Positions 29,339 to 39,421 of a DNA stretch of 64,000 nucleotides are shown in pieces. The stretch lies in the NCBI GenBank assembly GCA_977017575.1, contig CDRNVI010000185.1:62001-126000 (forward strand), written 5' to 3'. The position numbers and the translations under genes were made by a program. How positions within the stretch are numbered: position 1 is the first letter of the stretch; every line of letters starts with the position of its first letter. The DNA comes from Paramoeba atlantica (taxonomy: Eukaryota; Discosea). The notes below the pieces were generated by a model. It saw nothing but the letters and a program-made list of their open reading frames with translations. It was not told the origin of the DNA and made no database searches.

Positions 29339-29740
29339 GAACTGTCCCTCTTTGTCGCGGAAGTAGGGGACGCACTTCGCACTCTTCACCCCTCCCCGGC
29401 TCGCTCTCTTCGAGTGAGCTTTCTTCCCTCCCCGGCTCTCTCCTTCTCGTGCTTTCTTCTCCCGGGAGCTATGCGCCATGGTGGCCTCCCTTGAGGACCA
29501 CTGGGCGTGCTATAGCGGGAGGACACGTTGTATGCGTGTATAGGGGATGCGAACTTGCACCCCTCTCTCCCTACATGCTGTAGCGAGTGCGGCGGTAACG
29601 GACCTCCCCATGATGCATCATGATCCACGATAGACCATCTGACAGCATGAACCCACGGCTTGACCGTGTTGCAGCATGAACCATGGCTATACGTGCTGTA
29701 GCATGACCGATGGGCGACTCGTCTCCTACCTCGCACTCCA

Positions 29741-29804
29741 CTCTCTGTGTGACACCCGTCGTATGCGGGTCATGCGCCGATGGTATCGGCCGTCACACAG
29801 AGAG
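29741..29804 (+). ncRNA. Predicted three-way-junction RNA fold
   Basis: Outer 13-bp stem CTCTCTGTGTGAC / GTCACACAGAGAG enclosing hairpins ACCCG-loop-CGGGT (29754-29770) and CCGAT-GGT-ATCGG (29777-29789). All pairs are perfect. Function unknown. Confidence 0.4.
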
Positions 29805-30233
29805 ACGTATCTCTGCGCCACGAGCGTATGATATCATATCATGAACAGCAACTTGTTTGAGGGTAGTGTAGACTTGTCTCATTTGCCACAGTTTTTGAAA
29901 ACTTTGAATCTTTCTCGTAATAAGCTTTCGGGAACGCTGGACTTACGCGGATTGCCTCGAAGGATAGAAACGGTAAATCTATCGAGTAACCAGTTCACAG
30001 GATCTCTTGACTTGGGGAATTTACCTTCATATTTATGCCATTTATGCTCACTGTGCCTGAAAGAGAACAAAAACCTTTGTGTTGAGGTCAACATGTTGAA
30101 GATGTCCAAGATTTTCCCAAATCTAGCAGTCGACGTGGGATATACAAGGATAAAAGGCACGTAGCCTTGACTTGTGCGACATATCGGCATATCTAATTTG
30201 GCTAAAGCATGTTTTGCACGTTATGCACTTGAG

Positions 30234-30287
30234 GGACTGTAGGTGTGATCTCGCGTGATCTCGTTTTGGACCCCACCTACAGTCCTC
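30234..30287. repeat. Foldback after the split LRR gene
   Basis: GGACTGTAGGTG and CACCTACAGTCC, with a GATCTCGCGTGATCTCG duplication in the loop. Confidence 0.6.
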
Positions 30288-30565
30288 ATTGTAGCTTGTC
30301 CTCATTGTATACTTGTGGACCCTCTTGGTACTCCGAGGAGATGTCCAACAACTTGTAAATTTTATTCCGGTAACTAGAAAGAATATCCATTAACCAAAAA
30401 ACATAAACACACTGGGTCAACCGGTAAAAATGCATTCTAAAAAATCGACCTTTCTAAAGTTGTTTCGAACCCGAAACGAATGTCATTTTTCTGTCATTTC
30501 TCTTCCTTTTCGGATTCCGTTTTCACTATTCTCACCCCACCCCCACACCCTACTACCCCATTCGC

Positions 30566-31669
30566 ATGCTCCCCTCTCCACCCTACACCGCCACCTCCCC
30601 TTCACGCCCCTCACCCTCTTCACCCCCAGCCCTCCCCTTCGAGTACCAACTCGCTCTCTTTGTCCAACACCTCCACAATCCACACCCCTCCTGGGGCATA
30701 ATACCCCACACGCCAAAATCTTCCACCCTCTCACAAGGAGCACAAAACAAAACCAAGAAGTCGTTAACCAACACTTCCACGACTTCTTCATCTTTTACTT
30801 CTGATTTATCACCCCTGTCTTCTTCTTCCTCAGAAGTAGGTGAAGAGAAAAACAGGACACCATCTTCCTTTTCAGAAGTAGGTGAACAGAAAAAGCCGAA
30901 ATCCTCCCTCTCTTTTTCGCCCTCTTCCGCACTGGAAGATACCAAGAGGAATGCCTCCTCCTCATCTTCTTCTTCTTTATTCCCCTCTTACCCCTCCCCC
31001 CTCCCCCTGTGGCAGGGCGTGACCCTGGACGGGACCGGGGCCCCGATGGACCTCCACTGGGGGGACGCCGCGCTCCGGGGCAACCTCTCCTGGCCCCACC
31101 TCCCCCGCAGCGTCTGCACCGTGAAGGCGTGGAACAACGCGCTCACCGGGGGGGTGGGGGACATCCCCCCCGCCCACCCGGTGCTCCAGGTCGTGGACCT
31201 GCGGCAGAACGCGCTCACCGGGGGGGTGGGGCTGCGGGAGCTCCCGGGGTCGCTGAAACGACTCGCGCTGCGACGGAACCGGTTGGTCGGGGCGTGCGAC
31301 CTGGAGTTCCTCCCGCTCGCGATGCGGTTGTTGGATCTCGGGGAGAATGGGCTGGAGGGGGGGATTTATTTACATCTGCTTCCCCCGACCATGAAGTTTT
31401 TGTATTTGGATAATAATGGGTTGGGGGCGACGTTGCATTTGACGGGGTTGCCGCCCTCGTTGAAGTATTTGTATTTGAACCATAACCGGTTTATGGGACG
31501 ACCGGATTTGTCACGGTTGCCTACAAATTTGGAACTTCATTTGGAGCATAATTACTTGTCTGGAGTGGTTTTCACAACAACTCTTCATCCAGGGGTGCTG
31601 ATCAACCCGCAGAAAGGAGGGGAAGTGGTGTTGCCTGAAAAGAAGACCAGGAGCTGTGTGGTATCCTAA
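30566..31669 (+). CDS. LRR protein, type II, with Ser-rich insertion and CaaX end (CVVS)
   Basis: 367 residues. The cap helix LPFEYQLALFVQHLHNPHPSW is at about 25-46. Where sister genes pass straight to W.GV, this one has about 100 residues of Ser/Thr/Glu-rich, low-complexity sequence (runs of Ser; SEVGEEKN and SEVGEQKK show an internal duplication) before LWQGVTLDGTG at about 148. Eight LRR units follow, with the type II block GGIYLHLLPPTMKFLYLDNN and ATLHLTGLPPSLKYLYLN. The tail NPQKGGEVVLPEKKTRS ends in CVVS, a good CaaX farnesylation signal. The first LRRs are very GC-rich and the last ones AT-rich, a sharp change near 31350. Likely a membrane-attached binding protein; partner unknown. 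Confidence 0.8.
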   Translation: MLPSPPYTATSPSRPSPSSPPALPFEYQLALFVQHLHNPHPSWGIIPHTPKSSTLSQGAQNKTKKSLTNTSTTSSSFTSDLSPLSSSSSEVGEEKNRTPSSFSEVGEQKKPKSSLSFSPSSALEDTKRNASSSSSSSLFPSYPSPLPLWQGVTLDGTGAPMDLHWGDAALRGNLSWPHLPRSVCTVKAWNNALTGGVGDIPPAHPVLQVVDLRQNALTGGVGLRELPGSLKRLALRRNRLVGACDLEFLPLAMRLLDLGENGLEGGIYLHLLPPTMKFLYLDNNGLGATLHLTGLPPSLKYLYLNHNRFMGRPDLSRLPTNLELHLEHNYLSGVVFTTTLHPGVLINPQKGGEVVLPEKKTRSCVVS

Positions 31670-32191
31670 AAAGTGGCTCACTGATTATTTTTATGTTTAG
31701 CCTATTGGGGATGATGTTTTTTAGTCGGGCGCTCAATTCTGAAGAAAAAGAACCCGGTTTTGCAAATGCTGCGTTGGACTTTCCTAAGCAAACGATCTTT
31801 AGTGTTTCGTTCTGCTTGAAATTTCCACCATGTAAGCACTCACATAGTAGTACGATCTACAAACATGGACGTATACCACATGCAACACTGCTCAGCTCAG
31901 ACACATTCTATTTAAGTCTTTCAGTCTTAGTGAGAATTGACGTCAAGGATCTTGCACGCCTTGTGTAGGTATTACACGGCGTATGTCTTGTATCCGAAGA
32001 GTCTTCACAGGCTCGGCGATTAGTCTGTTTTTGTACATAAAAATGATAAACAAACATATCAGTGATGACATGTAACACGATTTTTCAGGCACAAAAATGA
32101 TCCAATCTTCAATGTCAGAGTTCTGCCATTTTATTGAGTAACACATTTCTTTTATTCCGTTCCCAACGGGCACATGCTTATGTGACTCAAA

Positions 32192-33040
32192 ATGAAACAA
32201 AATATTAACAAGCTGCAGTACTTTAAATCCAGCTATAGTGGCGCTTCTCAGACAGTTACCGATTCCCCCGAACACAAGCTACTTTGCTTTATACAAAACG
32301 TACATAATCCGGACACTACTTGGACTCATCTCACATTTCCTCAACGAGAAGAGACATCGAAAAGACTCTCTCGATGGAAAGGAGTGGCATGTGATGAGGA
32401 AGGAGAGGTCGTGCTTATTGCATGGGGAAACATGTCCCTTTCGGGAAACCTCTCCTGGACGTACTTCCCAAGCTCGGTTCGTTATTTATACCTTAGAGAC
32501 AACAGATTGGGTGGATTAATTGAATTCCCCGCACAATCTTTGTATTTAGAAATTGCAGAGCTTCAAAACAATCAGTTTGCTCAATCGCTTGCGTTGAATG
32601 AATTATCTGATTCCTTGACTCGATTGGATGTCAGTGTAAATCGTCTCGATGGTGAGTGCACGTTGCACTACTTGCCCTCCAGCCTTGAAAGTCTCAACCT
32701 TTCTCATAACTTGTTTACAGGAGGCGTATACCTCAATTTACTTCCGATTCCTTTAGGAGAACTTTTTCTCTCGTACAATGCATTAGGTTGTTCGTTAGAT
32801 TTACTCCATCTGCCTCCCTTCCTGCAGCGACTTCATCTCAATGACAATTCTTTTATTGGCAAACCAAATGTCTCGGAATTGCCTACGACGCTGACCGAAT
32901 TGCGAATGGAACGTAATTTTCTGTGGGGTCCGATTTTTATCTCCGACTTGAGACTGAACTTTACGATTAACCCGCAAGCAGGGGTATGCACACACGTAGA
33001 GCTTCGACGCACGGAGAGGAAATCTTGTAAGGTATCATAA
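32192..33040 (+). CDS. LRR protein, type II, with CaaX-like end (CKVS)
   Basis: 282 residues from ATG 32192. No signal peptide is evident. Cap: LLCFIQNVHNPDTTW, then RWKGVACDEEGEV at about 60-72. LRR units: MSLSGNLSWTYFPSSVRYLY, NQFAQSLALNELSDSLTRLD, NRLDGECTLHYLPSSLESLN, the type II block GGVYLNLLPIPLGELFLSYN, CSLDLLHLPPFLQRLHLNDN and KPNVSELPTTLTELRM. The tail has NPQAGVCTHVEL and ends CKVS. Lys at the first aliphatic place of CaaX is tolerated in some substrates, so prenylation is plausible but less certain than for CVVS. It lies about 520 bp after the gene at 30566, same strand. Confidence 0.8.
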   Translation: MKQNINKLQYFKSSYSGASQTVTDSPEHKLLCFIQNVHNPDTTWTHLTFPQREETSKRLSRWKGVACDEEGEVVLIAWGNMSLSGNLSWTYFPSSVRYLYLRDNRLGGLIEFPAQSLYLEIAELQNNQFAQSLALNELSDSLTRLDVSVNRLDGECTLHYLPSSLESLNLSHNLFTGGVYLNLLPIPLGELFLSYNALGCSLDLLHLPPFLQRLHLNDNSFIGKPNVSELPTTLTELRMERNFLWGPIFISDLRLNFTINPQAGVCTHVELRRTERKSCKVS

Positions 33041-34183
33041 GAATAGCGTGATAAGGATCACTCCATGACAGTATCACAAAAATAGCGATTCAATGCAGAA
33101 ACTGTTTTCTGGTCAGCGCTCCCCTCCTTTGGTACAGTTTCTTTTAACTGGCATGACTTATGACCATAGTTCTCTGGTCTTTTCTTGGAATAGCTCAAGC
33201 AAAAGCACCTAAACGAAACAAGAAAAATCAGCTAAACAAACGAATAATTCTCACCAATTTTCTAATTCTCACCGCATATCAATTGTGCAGCATCCATTAC
33301 ATTAAGTCACTACCATGTTATTGAGGTCCACCACAAGCAAACCGAATTCCAACGGCGTTCCAAGAGGCCGAGCGAAGATTGAAGAAACAGAAAGCGCGAC
33401 AAGATTTCTGCATTGAAACGTCAACCTTTATTTCTTTCCTTAATCTAATCGCCCAAGAGAGAATACATATGTTTCCGTAAATTTATTGTGAATATTTGTC
33501 TTAATTTTTGACCCAAAATGAGCGGAACGGGGTTGTAGAGGGGTGACTCCTATCCAGACGCTTCTGGGCGCTTCTAACATCTATGGAGTTCGGACTTGGT
33601 AATTTGGGGTTAAGCAACCTAAACACCCGTATGGGGGACATTTTCTAAAAGCTTGTCCCTGGAGGTGGTAGATTGTCCCGCGGCTATCATTTTAGTAGGG
33701 TATATCTAGCAAGTTCGGCACACATTCATGTGGAGTGTAACACAGGGTACACGTGTGTGGAGTGTAAAAAGTGTATACAAGTAGTACAAGTGTAAGTCTT
33801 ATTCTGCTATTTCATCTATTTTCTTTGAATACACGTGCCTCCTGTGATTGTGCAGTAGACTAATACTTTTTTTTTCTTTTTGCTCTTCTGTCGATGTGCC
33901 TCTCTCTGGTGTGTCATTTTGGATTTAATTTCGCCCTTCGTCAATTTTTCATAGGTTTCTGCTTTCTTTTTCCCCTTTTTAGAACATTTCCCGATTTTTG
34001 TAACACCTTTTACTTTAATATCTCTTTAACCTCTTCTCGATACTCCTTGATACTCCTCGTTACTCGCCCTGTCATCCGCAAAGGCGCATGTGTCGCTCGC
34101 GACATCTACCCCTTTACTAATGGAGATTCAGATGATAAAATTTCAACTGAATCGACGTAGAGGCTTCGTTTGCCAACTTCTCA
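33041..34183. other. Intergenic region without a supported gene
   Basis: AT-rich; an AGAGGGGTGACTCC motif near 33538 matches transposon ends at 41899, 42078 and 42863, so transposon debris is present. No coding or RNA feature could be supported. Confidence 0.4.
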
Positions 34184-34561
34184 TCACACACATTCTGCAT
34201 TCCAAAGTACCGTCAAAGTACTTATTAACAATAATAATAACAAGTAAGTCCTTTTTTCATCATCGGTGAATATGAATGGCCTACCTCGTTTATGAGGCGT
34301 GGTTAGATTTTTTAGTTCATAGCAGTGCTGTAGGATGACCTTTTTCTCATGGGTTGAGTTCCATAGGCGAATGCTACCAGTCACTGTGCGACCATTCGTA
34401 AGACGTTGAAATTCTTCAATTTCTTCAGCATTCCACGTTTTTCTAGTCTTTTTTTCCGTGCCGTTCCTATCGGACTCGTGGGCCTCCACAATCTCAATGA
34501 CATGTCGGGGGCCACAAAAAGAAGACTCCATGAGGGTTGGCTGGGCGGGTGCCATTGCCAA
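34184..34561 (-). pseudogene. Possible transposase N-terminal fragment
   Basis: 125 residues on the minus strand, with a basic, helical middle (KKTRKTWNAEEIEEFQRL) and RGRPFIFTDDEK, which looks like the linker after a helix-turn-helix in DDE transposases. The last residues run over TTAATAAGTACTTTGACGG (minus strand of 34206-34224), which is also found at 36992 and about 63205 next to other transposon ends. No catalytic residues present. Assignment is weak. Confidence 0.35.
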
Positions 34562-34742
34562 AAATTATTGAGGAGATTTCGGCGAAAATCTGGAAAAAAA
34601 ATAATTATTCCGTTAATTGTTATTCCGTTACTGTCCCCCCCTACTTATAGTGCCGTTTTGAAAAAAAAATTGTCCGAAAAAAAATGACCAATTTTTTTGA
34701 CCAAAAGGTAGAGTAAATATTGTGGAAATTTCTAATATATTC

Positions 34743-35946
34743 GAGGGGCTGCGGGTGTGCATCACCGAACCCGCACCGAACCCGCACCGAACCCGCGCTT
34801 TGCATTTGAGGTCGAACGAGGTCTATTTTAGACCCAAAAAATGGATTGTACACAAACAAAGTAGCTTAAAGTGAAGTTTTTTTAGTTTGCTACCGTACAT
34901 AGCCGCCTTACTGTGAAAATACGGTGTACGCTGTATACGGTGCTGTATACGAACGGTGTATGCATTACACAAATCAAATGTACAATTAATATACCCTCCA
35001 CAATACATGCATAATTCTTTTACATTATCCTCCTTTTTATATGATGAGCCCTGTTGAGAGCAACGCAGATTTCACTTCACGTATGAAGGTAACATCTGCG
35101 AGGGATGATGACGTATACGACGTCATTGTCGCATCGCTTATGCGCACCTTCACGAAGCGCAAAACTCCTTTCGCCCCCCCAGCGCTCGTTATCACTGAGG
35201 AGGAGTTGGGAGCCAAGGTGGAAGAATGCATAAGGCGCGTATCGCGCACGATGGACAGCTACTTACATGCCACACGTGGATTGCAACCACTGTTTTGTTC
35301 CATTCAAGGCACCACGCAAAGGTTGCCTTGATGAACACCAGGATCGGTTCAACCGCATGAATTCTTGGATTCGTTCAAGAATCGAGCGTTGTTTCGCTCA
35401 TTTCGATAAATTTCGTTTTTGTCATGGAACGGATCACGATATTACGTGGGTAAAGGATGCCGTTCAGATTGTATCTGTTGCAGTGTATGGTTTGCTTGCA
35501 TCAGAACCCCAGTACGACTTTGACAGTGAAATAAATGTACACTTACAAAATATCGATGACTCATCTTTTTGTTGGTGTAGCAAAGGGTGTGGTTTAGTCA
35601 AACCGATTGATGAACGGAGGGATTGGCTCAAAGAACACATATACGATGTGGGATATGTTCCCAAGAAACCACAGCATGGATCAAAAACTAAATAAAATTA
35701 AGTATCTAGTCGTTTTCCATGAATTGCGAAATGTAAACTACGTAGTCATATCGTATACATGGCTTATAAATTTTTGTTATTATCGTATATTATGTACACT
35801 ATGTATGTCGCACATTATGATTTCTCCTTCGATCTAACTATTTTTCTCCTTCAATGTCTGCAGCTCCGACTAATTTCGCATGCTTTCAGAGGATTTTTTT
35901 TCAACCCGCGCCGAACCCGCACCGAACCCGCGACCCGCAGCCCCTC
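34743..35946 (+). mobile_element. Nested element with GAGGGGCTGCGGGT ends
   Basis: GAGGGGCTGCGGGT at 34743-34756 and ACCCGCAGCCCCTC at 35933-35946 are exact inverted copies. Inside each end are tandem ACCGAACCCGC units. The only coding trace is the transposase fragment at 35041-35695. Another isolated end copy lies near 1677. Confidence 0.65.
35041..35695 (+). pseudogene. DDE-type transposase remnant with frameshift
   Basis: Two overlapping frames: 35041-35331 (a charged N-terminal part, VYDVIVASLMRTFTKRK...) and 35267-35695. The latter contains PRKGCLDEHQDRFNRMNSW, IRSRIERCFAHFDKFRF and a Val-rich helix, which resemble the C-terminal end of DDE transposases of the Harbinger/IS5 type (fNr...R.R.E..f...). 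The catalytic core is missing, so it is a deleted, non-functional derivative. The minus-strand frame at 36981 has the same FxR...RxRVE pattern. Confidence 0.5.
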
Positions 35947-36186
35947 AGGTATGTAGTTTAAAAAAGGAGAATACCTAGTAAATGTTTTTTAGCTAGTAAA
36001 GTTCTACCTAGTAAAAGGTTTTTTTGATGGACGACTTCTAAAGCAAATTTAGGCAAATTCAGGAAAATTTAGAAAGGTTTCAGCCCTCTAAACCTCCTTC
36101 TGGGAGTGGGTAAAAAGGTTTCCAAACACTCAAGTCAACAAATGGCAAAGAAAACTTGAGTCGTCAAAAAACATTTGAAGATCTAC

Positions 36187-36305
36187 ATGGCACCCGCACA
36201 CTGATAACGCATAAAACTCGCACACTAATATTGCATAATGCACACTGATAATGCATATAAGCACACTGATAATGCATATAGGCACACTGATAATGCATAA
36301 AACTC
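36187..36305. repeat. Tandem repeat of about 20 bp
   Basis: Five or so units of GCACACTGATAATGCATATA, the first two with small changes and spacers. No conserved-repeat/unique-spacer structure, so not a CRISPR array. Confidence 0.75.
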
Positions 36306-36980
36306 ACTGTCCCCCTTCCACCGCCAGTCCTCGTAACTTTCTGGCGAATAACAACTTTTTCCTCTGTCTCACGTTTAGACGCGGATGAGGCTTTCACTGC
36401 ACGCTGACTTTTTGCGTTTCGTTTTGCAAACTGCTGAGCAGTGGTTTGCGAATTTAAGGACTTTCTTCTCTTTACGTCAGGTTCGCCTACTTTCTTTCTA
36501 GGCGTAGACAATGCGAGAGAGAGAGAGAGAGCGCCAGAGAAGCTTTAACAAAGAGCGGGAGGCAATTTTAAGGAAAATGCACCTTAAATTGCTCCAAGAA
36601 ATTAATGGTAAGCACGCAGTGACGAAGGTATTTGTCTTTTCCGTTACGGAAACATACGGAAAACAGCTTGTCATTTCGAAATTTGTTCATGAATTAATGT
36701 TTCACAAATTTTTCTATTAGGGTATCTTTATTTCACAATTTTTTACAACCACTATACCCTATACACAGCAGTGGAGTAGAAACTCCATTTACAGCGCTTA
36801 GGCACACAAAACCACATGATAGAAAGAATTGCGCCGCGAGGCGGCACGCTTTTTTTTAAGGTGGAAAAAGTTTCACCCTCGACTTGAAACATACTACCCC
36901 CCCCCCCCCCCACTTATAGTTTGGTCAAAAACCGCGGCACTATAAGTAGGGGGGCACAGTAATTTTTATTCCAATGATTT

Positions 36981-37250
36981 TTATTCCGTTAATAAGTACT
37001 TTGACGGTAAGCCAAATGCAGATTTAACAAAATCAATTTTGTGTTGATTATAAAGTAAAATTTTGCGTTGATCAATGGAAGCTAAAAACTTTTCTACACG
37101 GTTTCTGACACGTCGAAACTCCCTATCAAAATCTTCATCAATATCACTACCCTTTTCTTGACAAAAACAGTGCCGAACGCTGATGAAGGATTTGTCAGCC
37201 CTCATCATTTCATCCCGTTGTTCAAAAATTGGAATTTCAAGGCATATCAC
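36981..37250 (-). pseudogene. DDE-type transposase C-terminal fragment
   Basis: 89 residues on the minus strand: IDEDFDREFRRVRNRVEKF, LASIDQRKILLYNQHKIDFV and a tail LPSKYLLTE. The FxRxFRRVRNRVE pattern is shared with the fragment at 35267 and with ends of Harbinger/IS5-like transposases. The stop falls within the TTAATAAGTACTTTGACGG motif, suggesting the frame runs up to the element's terminus. Confidence 0.45.
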
Positions 37251-37537
37251 TATTCAAGGCACCCACTATCATGAATGCTCCCGTAAAAAGGTCCATTCCA
37301 CGCCAATGGACAGCCGTCCATCATTATCAGCACCTGAAATGTCCAGCATTTCCCTCTAGTTTTATGGTTGTATAATTCTTTGGGCCCTCTACTATGCATA
37401 GGAACCCCATCTAGAATACTAAAACACATAATGAAGTTCGGTTCGAGGATCTAGAAACGCCGCTCTGCGTTCGCGGATACTGAAAAAATGTAAAATCATA
37501 TGCCAAAAATTAAAAAATGATGCAACAAATGTCTTTT

Positions 37538-37990
37538 TCAAATAACGATTTGCAAGCGCTTGGAGACACTCTTTATAGTCTTCTCGTGAGTACTTTTGAG
37601 ATCAGTTTGAAGTGCCTCGTATGCACTCTCGATACAAGAGCGGAGATCACCGCGATTACGAGGTCGCAAGCGATCCTTGCGCTGATCCATGATATTCCAT
37701 AAGTTTTCGATGGGGTTGAGATCCGGTGACTTTGCAGGCCAGGGGAACGTTCGCACGTTTTGCTGCTGAAAAGTACGCCTTGCCGAGTTGTGCGCAGGGC
37801 AATTGTCCACATCAACAACTGCAGGGTGCCTGTGCAGGTAGTTCAAAAGACCATTGGAATTGGTTCTTTGGTCATGGCAGCTTCAAAAACGGCTCCGGTC
37901 ACAGTCGCTCTATTTCCCTGCTCATCTCTAGTAGGAAAAATGTGGAGATGAAATCCATGCTTTATGCTTCCAGCCCACCCACGTATGCTT
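37538..37990 (-). pseudogene. Tc1/mariner transposase, C-terminal part, frameshifted
   Basis: On the minus strand, GSIKHGFHLHIFPTRDEQGN (about 37990-37930) is followed, after a frame change, by VVDVDNCPAHNSARRTF and SPDLNPIENLWNIMDQRKD. DN-x-PxH and SPDLNPIENLW are the second Asp and the final acidic motif of Tc1-type DDE/D transposases. The N-terminal HTH and first catalytic Asp are not seen. It directly follows pogo-like sequence, so two relics have been joined. Confidence 0.75.
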
Positions 37991-38009
37991 ACCCTCTTCG
38001 TCATCTGAT

Positions 38010-39080
38010 TCTTCCTTCCCCTCTTCCGTAAAAGAAGAAAACAGTTCTCGACGACGTACCCATGCCATAGCCTTATTTGGGAATCCATAAGAACGTCTTT
38101 CGTGATTCCAACCCTTTCTCAGGCTTTGACTATAGCCCTCTTTTGGTTTATCGTATCCATAAACTTGTACGTGTTTACGATACTCTCTAACCCCTGCTCC
38201 TTTGATATTTACACACCCAAACCCTTTGCACCACCAATATTTTCTGCGCAAGATCTTTTCTGATGACAGTAATGGAGAAGGCGCATTGTGCGCTCGCGCA
38301 GAAAGTGGGTCTTTAGACGATTGAATACCCCGACGTCGCACGGTTGGAGGACACTGGTACATTTCGCTGGAATAAATTATATTCGTAGCCAAGAAAATCT
38401 CTCTGCGTGCTTACACTCTGACCAAAATTCATTCCGGGTAAGAGCAGAAACGTGTACTCTACAGCAAACGAGGAGCAAAATTAAAGATTCGTCACCAGTA
38501 AGTTGCAGACTGTTATGCATTGTCTCGTAATACGAATGAAGAATTTTGTTAATATACTCCTTCAAGGTATCCGTGCAAATTTAGTGGCTCTTAGTTTGGT
38601 ATTGTACAACTTCGGGACAAGAACGGGCATGTGCTCGCGTAGATGCTTCGAGTCCGTTCCATACTACAAAGGGATGTAAAAGACCACCGGAGAGACATGC
38701 TGCAGCCACCAAAGTACAACTCCGCTTGTCACCCTTTGAAAAGTTGCTCGCCGCAGTTCCACGAAGAGGAACCCCGCGCTCCAAAAGCCCATTGTAACAA
38801 AGTCCCGTCTCATCCATGTTGATAGTTCGCCAATCACAGTACCATTCCATTCGGAATGCACTAGATAGCAAACGCGAAGCATTATGTCGCGTCCGCGATC
38901 CGTGAAGTTGCTTGGCAAAAGTGACTCAGGTGTAGACTTGAAGGATTTAAAACTGACAAGGGCATTTAGCCATCGGACAAATATGTGATATGACGGAATG
39001 AAAATTTCGTCATCTTTTTGCAGTGCCTTTTCTTTCACTCTACCGTCTTGAGCGTCCATCGTGCGTTGGGTAAACTCCAT
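38010..39080 (-). pseudogene. Pogo/Tigger-like (DDE_1) transposase relic, broken
   Basis: Several minus-strand frames read in order: an N-terminal stretch ending RDIMLRVCYLVHSEWNGTV (39080-38790), RTINMDETGLCYNGLLERG (the first catalytic Asp motif of DDE_1), NFSKGDKRSCTLVAAACLSG and HPFVVWNGLEAS (38830-38640), LILLLVCCRVHVSA (where the second Asp would be) and a basic tail to about 38010. Frameshifts and stops separate the parts. The second catalytic Asp appears lost (LLVCCRVH for the usual LLLDxxxxH). Confidence 0.65.
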
Positions 39081-39385
39081 CGCCAGTATTCCGGAAATTC
39101 GCTCTCAATTACTCCATGAAGGTGTGTCCGATTGGCGCCACAAAAAAAGAGGAGACCATTTTCGTGGTGCTTTGCAATCAGCACCAAAGGTTCACCCAGA
39201 ATGATGTAGTCCAAAGGGACTTCACATCATGCCCGGGTAGGACCAGTGGCTATTATTTTCCAATTGCGACTTCTGTTTTTCCATCCATTCTACACAGAGC
39301 ATAATCACTGCCACTTCCAAACGATCAATACTTGCTTTTCGAAGAAGGGCAGTGAACTGCTTTAGCGGCACCTTCAAGGTAGGCG

Positions 39386-39421
39386 CTGCAGAAGGGGTAG
39401 CCCCGGCTACCCCTTCTGCAG
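39386..39421. repeat. Perfect 17-bp hairpin followed by T6
   Basis: CTGCAGAAGGGGTAGCC, two-base loop, GGCTACCCCTTCTGCAG, then TTTTTT. It looks like a terminator but is in transposon-rich eukaryotic DNA. Confidence 0.75.

Larger units (their letters stand above)
29221..29840 (+). mobile_element. SL-RNA-derived insertion inside an LRR gene
   Basis: Starts with most of the SL exon (AAAGATAAAG, then ATACAGTTTCTGTACC and TTGTTG to 29252) followed directly by intron-like GTACATTTTGCTAG. A perfect 14-bp hairpin comes next: CCGGAAACGGGCAT and ATGCCCGTTTCCGG, about 29283-29324. About 500 bp of further sequence follows with CCTCCCTTGAGGACCAC (also in the copies at 49508 and 56050), tandem GCAGCATGAACC-like units and a three-way-junction fold at 29741-29804. 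No coding frame or poly(A) seen. No clear target duplication. Confidence 0.7.
28717..30164 (+). pseudogene. LRR gene (type I) split by an SL-RNA-derived insertion
   Basis: The first part, ATG 28717 to about 29220, has the cap LPQEYELSRFI and TPACKWRDVLCDKK, then LRR units up to DLTRLPNTLQSL. At 29221 the LRR reading stops and an SL exon begins. LRR coding resumes at 29841 with MNSNLFEGSVDLSHLPQF and runs to 30164 (four more units and a tail ending GYTRIKGT). Joined, LQSL plus one residue plus MNSNLFEG fits the LxxLxLxxNxLxG register, so the 620-bp insertion removed almost nothing. The original protein would have been about 270 residues. Both halves are otherwise undamaged, so the insertion is recent. 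Whether the RNA is still translated is unknown. Confidence 0.8.
34631..36959. mobile_element. 2.3-kb DNA transposon with TA flanks
   Basis: The left end CTGTCCCCCCCTACTTATAG plus TGCCG is matched inverted by the right end CGGCACTATAAGTAGGGGGG plus CACAG. TA lies on both outsides (34629-34630, 36960-36961), as in Tc1/mariner integration. Inside lie a nested element (34743-35946), a 20-bp tandem repeat (36187-36305) and a short GA microsatellite (36511-36532). A second C-run plus CACTTATAG at 36897-36920 offers an alternative, much shorter left end. Confidence 0.55.

Noticed and set aside
29221-29840. Functional SL RNA gene (part of the SL array)
   Set aside because: It is a single unit inside an LRR gene, with the start of the leader missing and no tandem copies nearby; a derived insertion fits better.
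36187-36305. CRISPR-like array
   Set aside because: Units are nearly contiguous tandem repeats without unique spacers, in eukaryotic DNA.
34631-36959. PIF/Harbinger element with a 3-bp TTA/TAA target
   Set aside because: The flanks read TTA on the left but TAA on the right of the same strand, which fits a 2-bp TA duplication better; the transposase fragment alone cannot decide.
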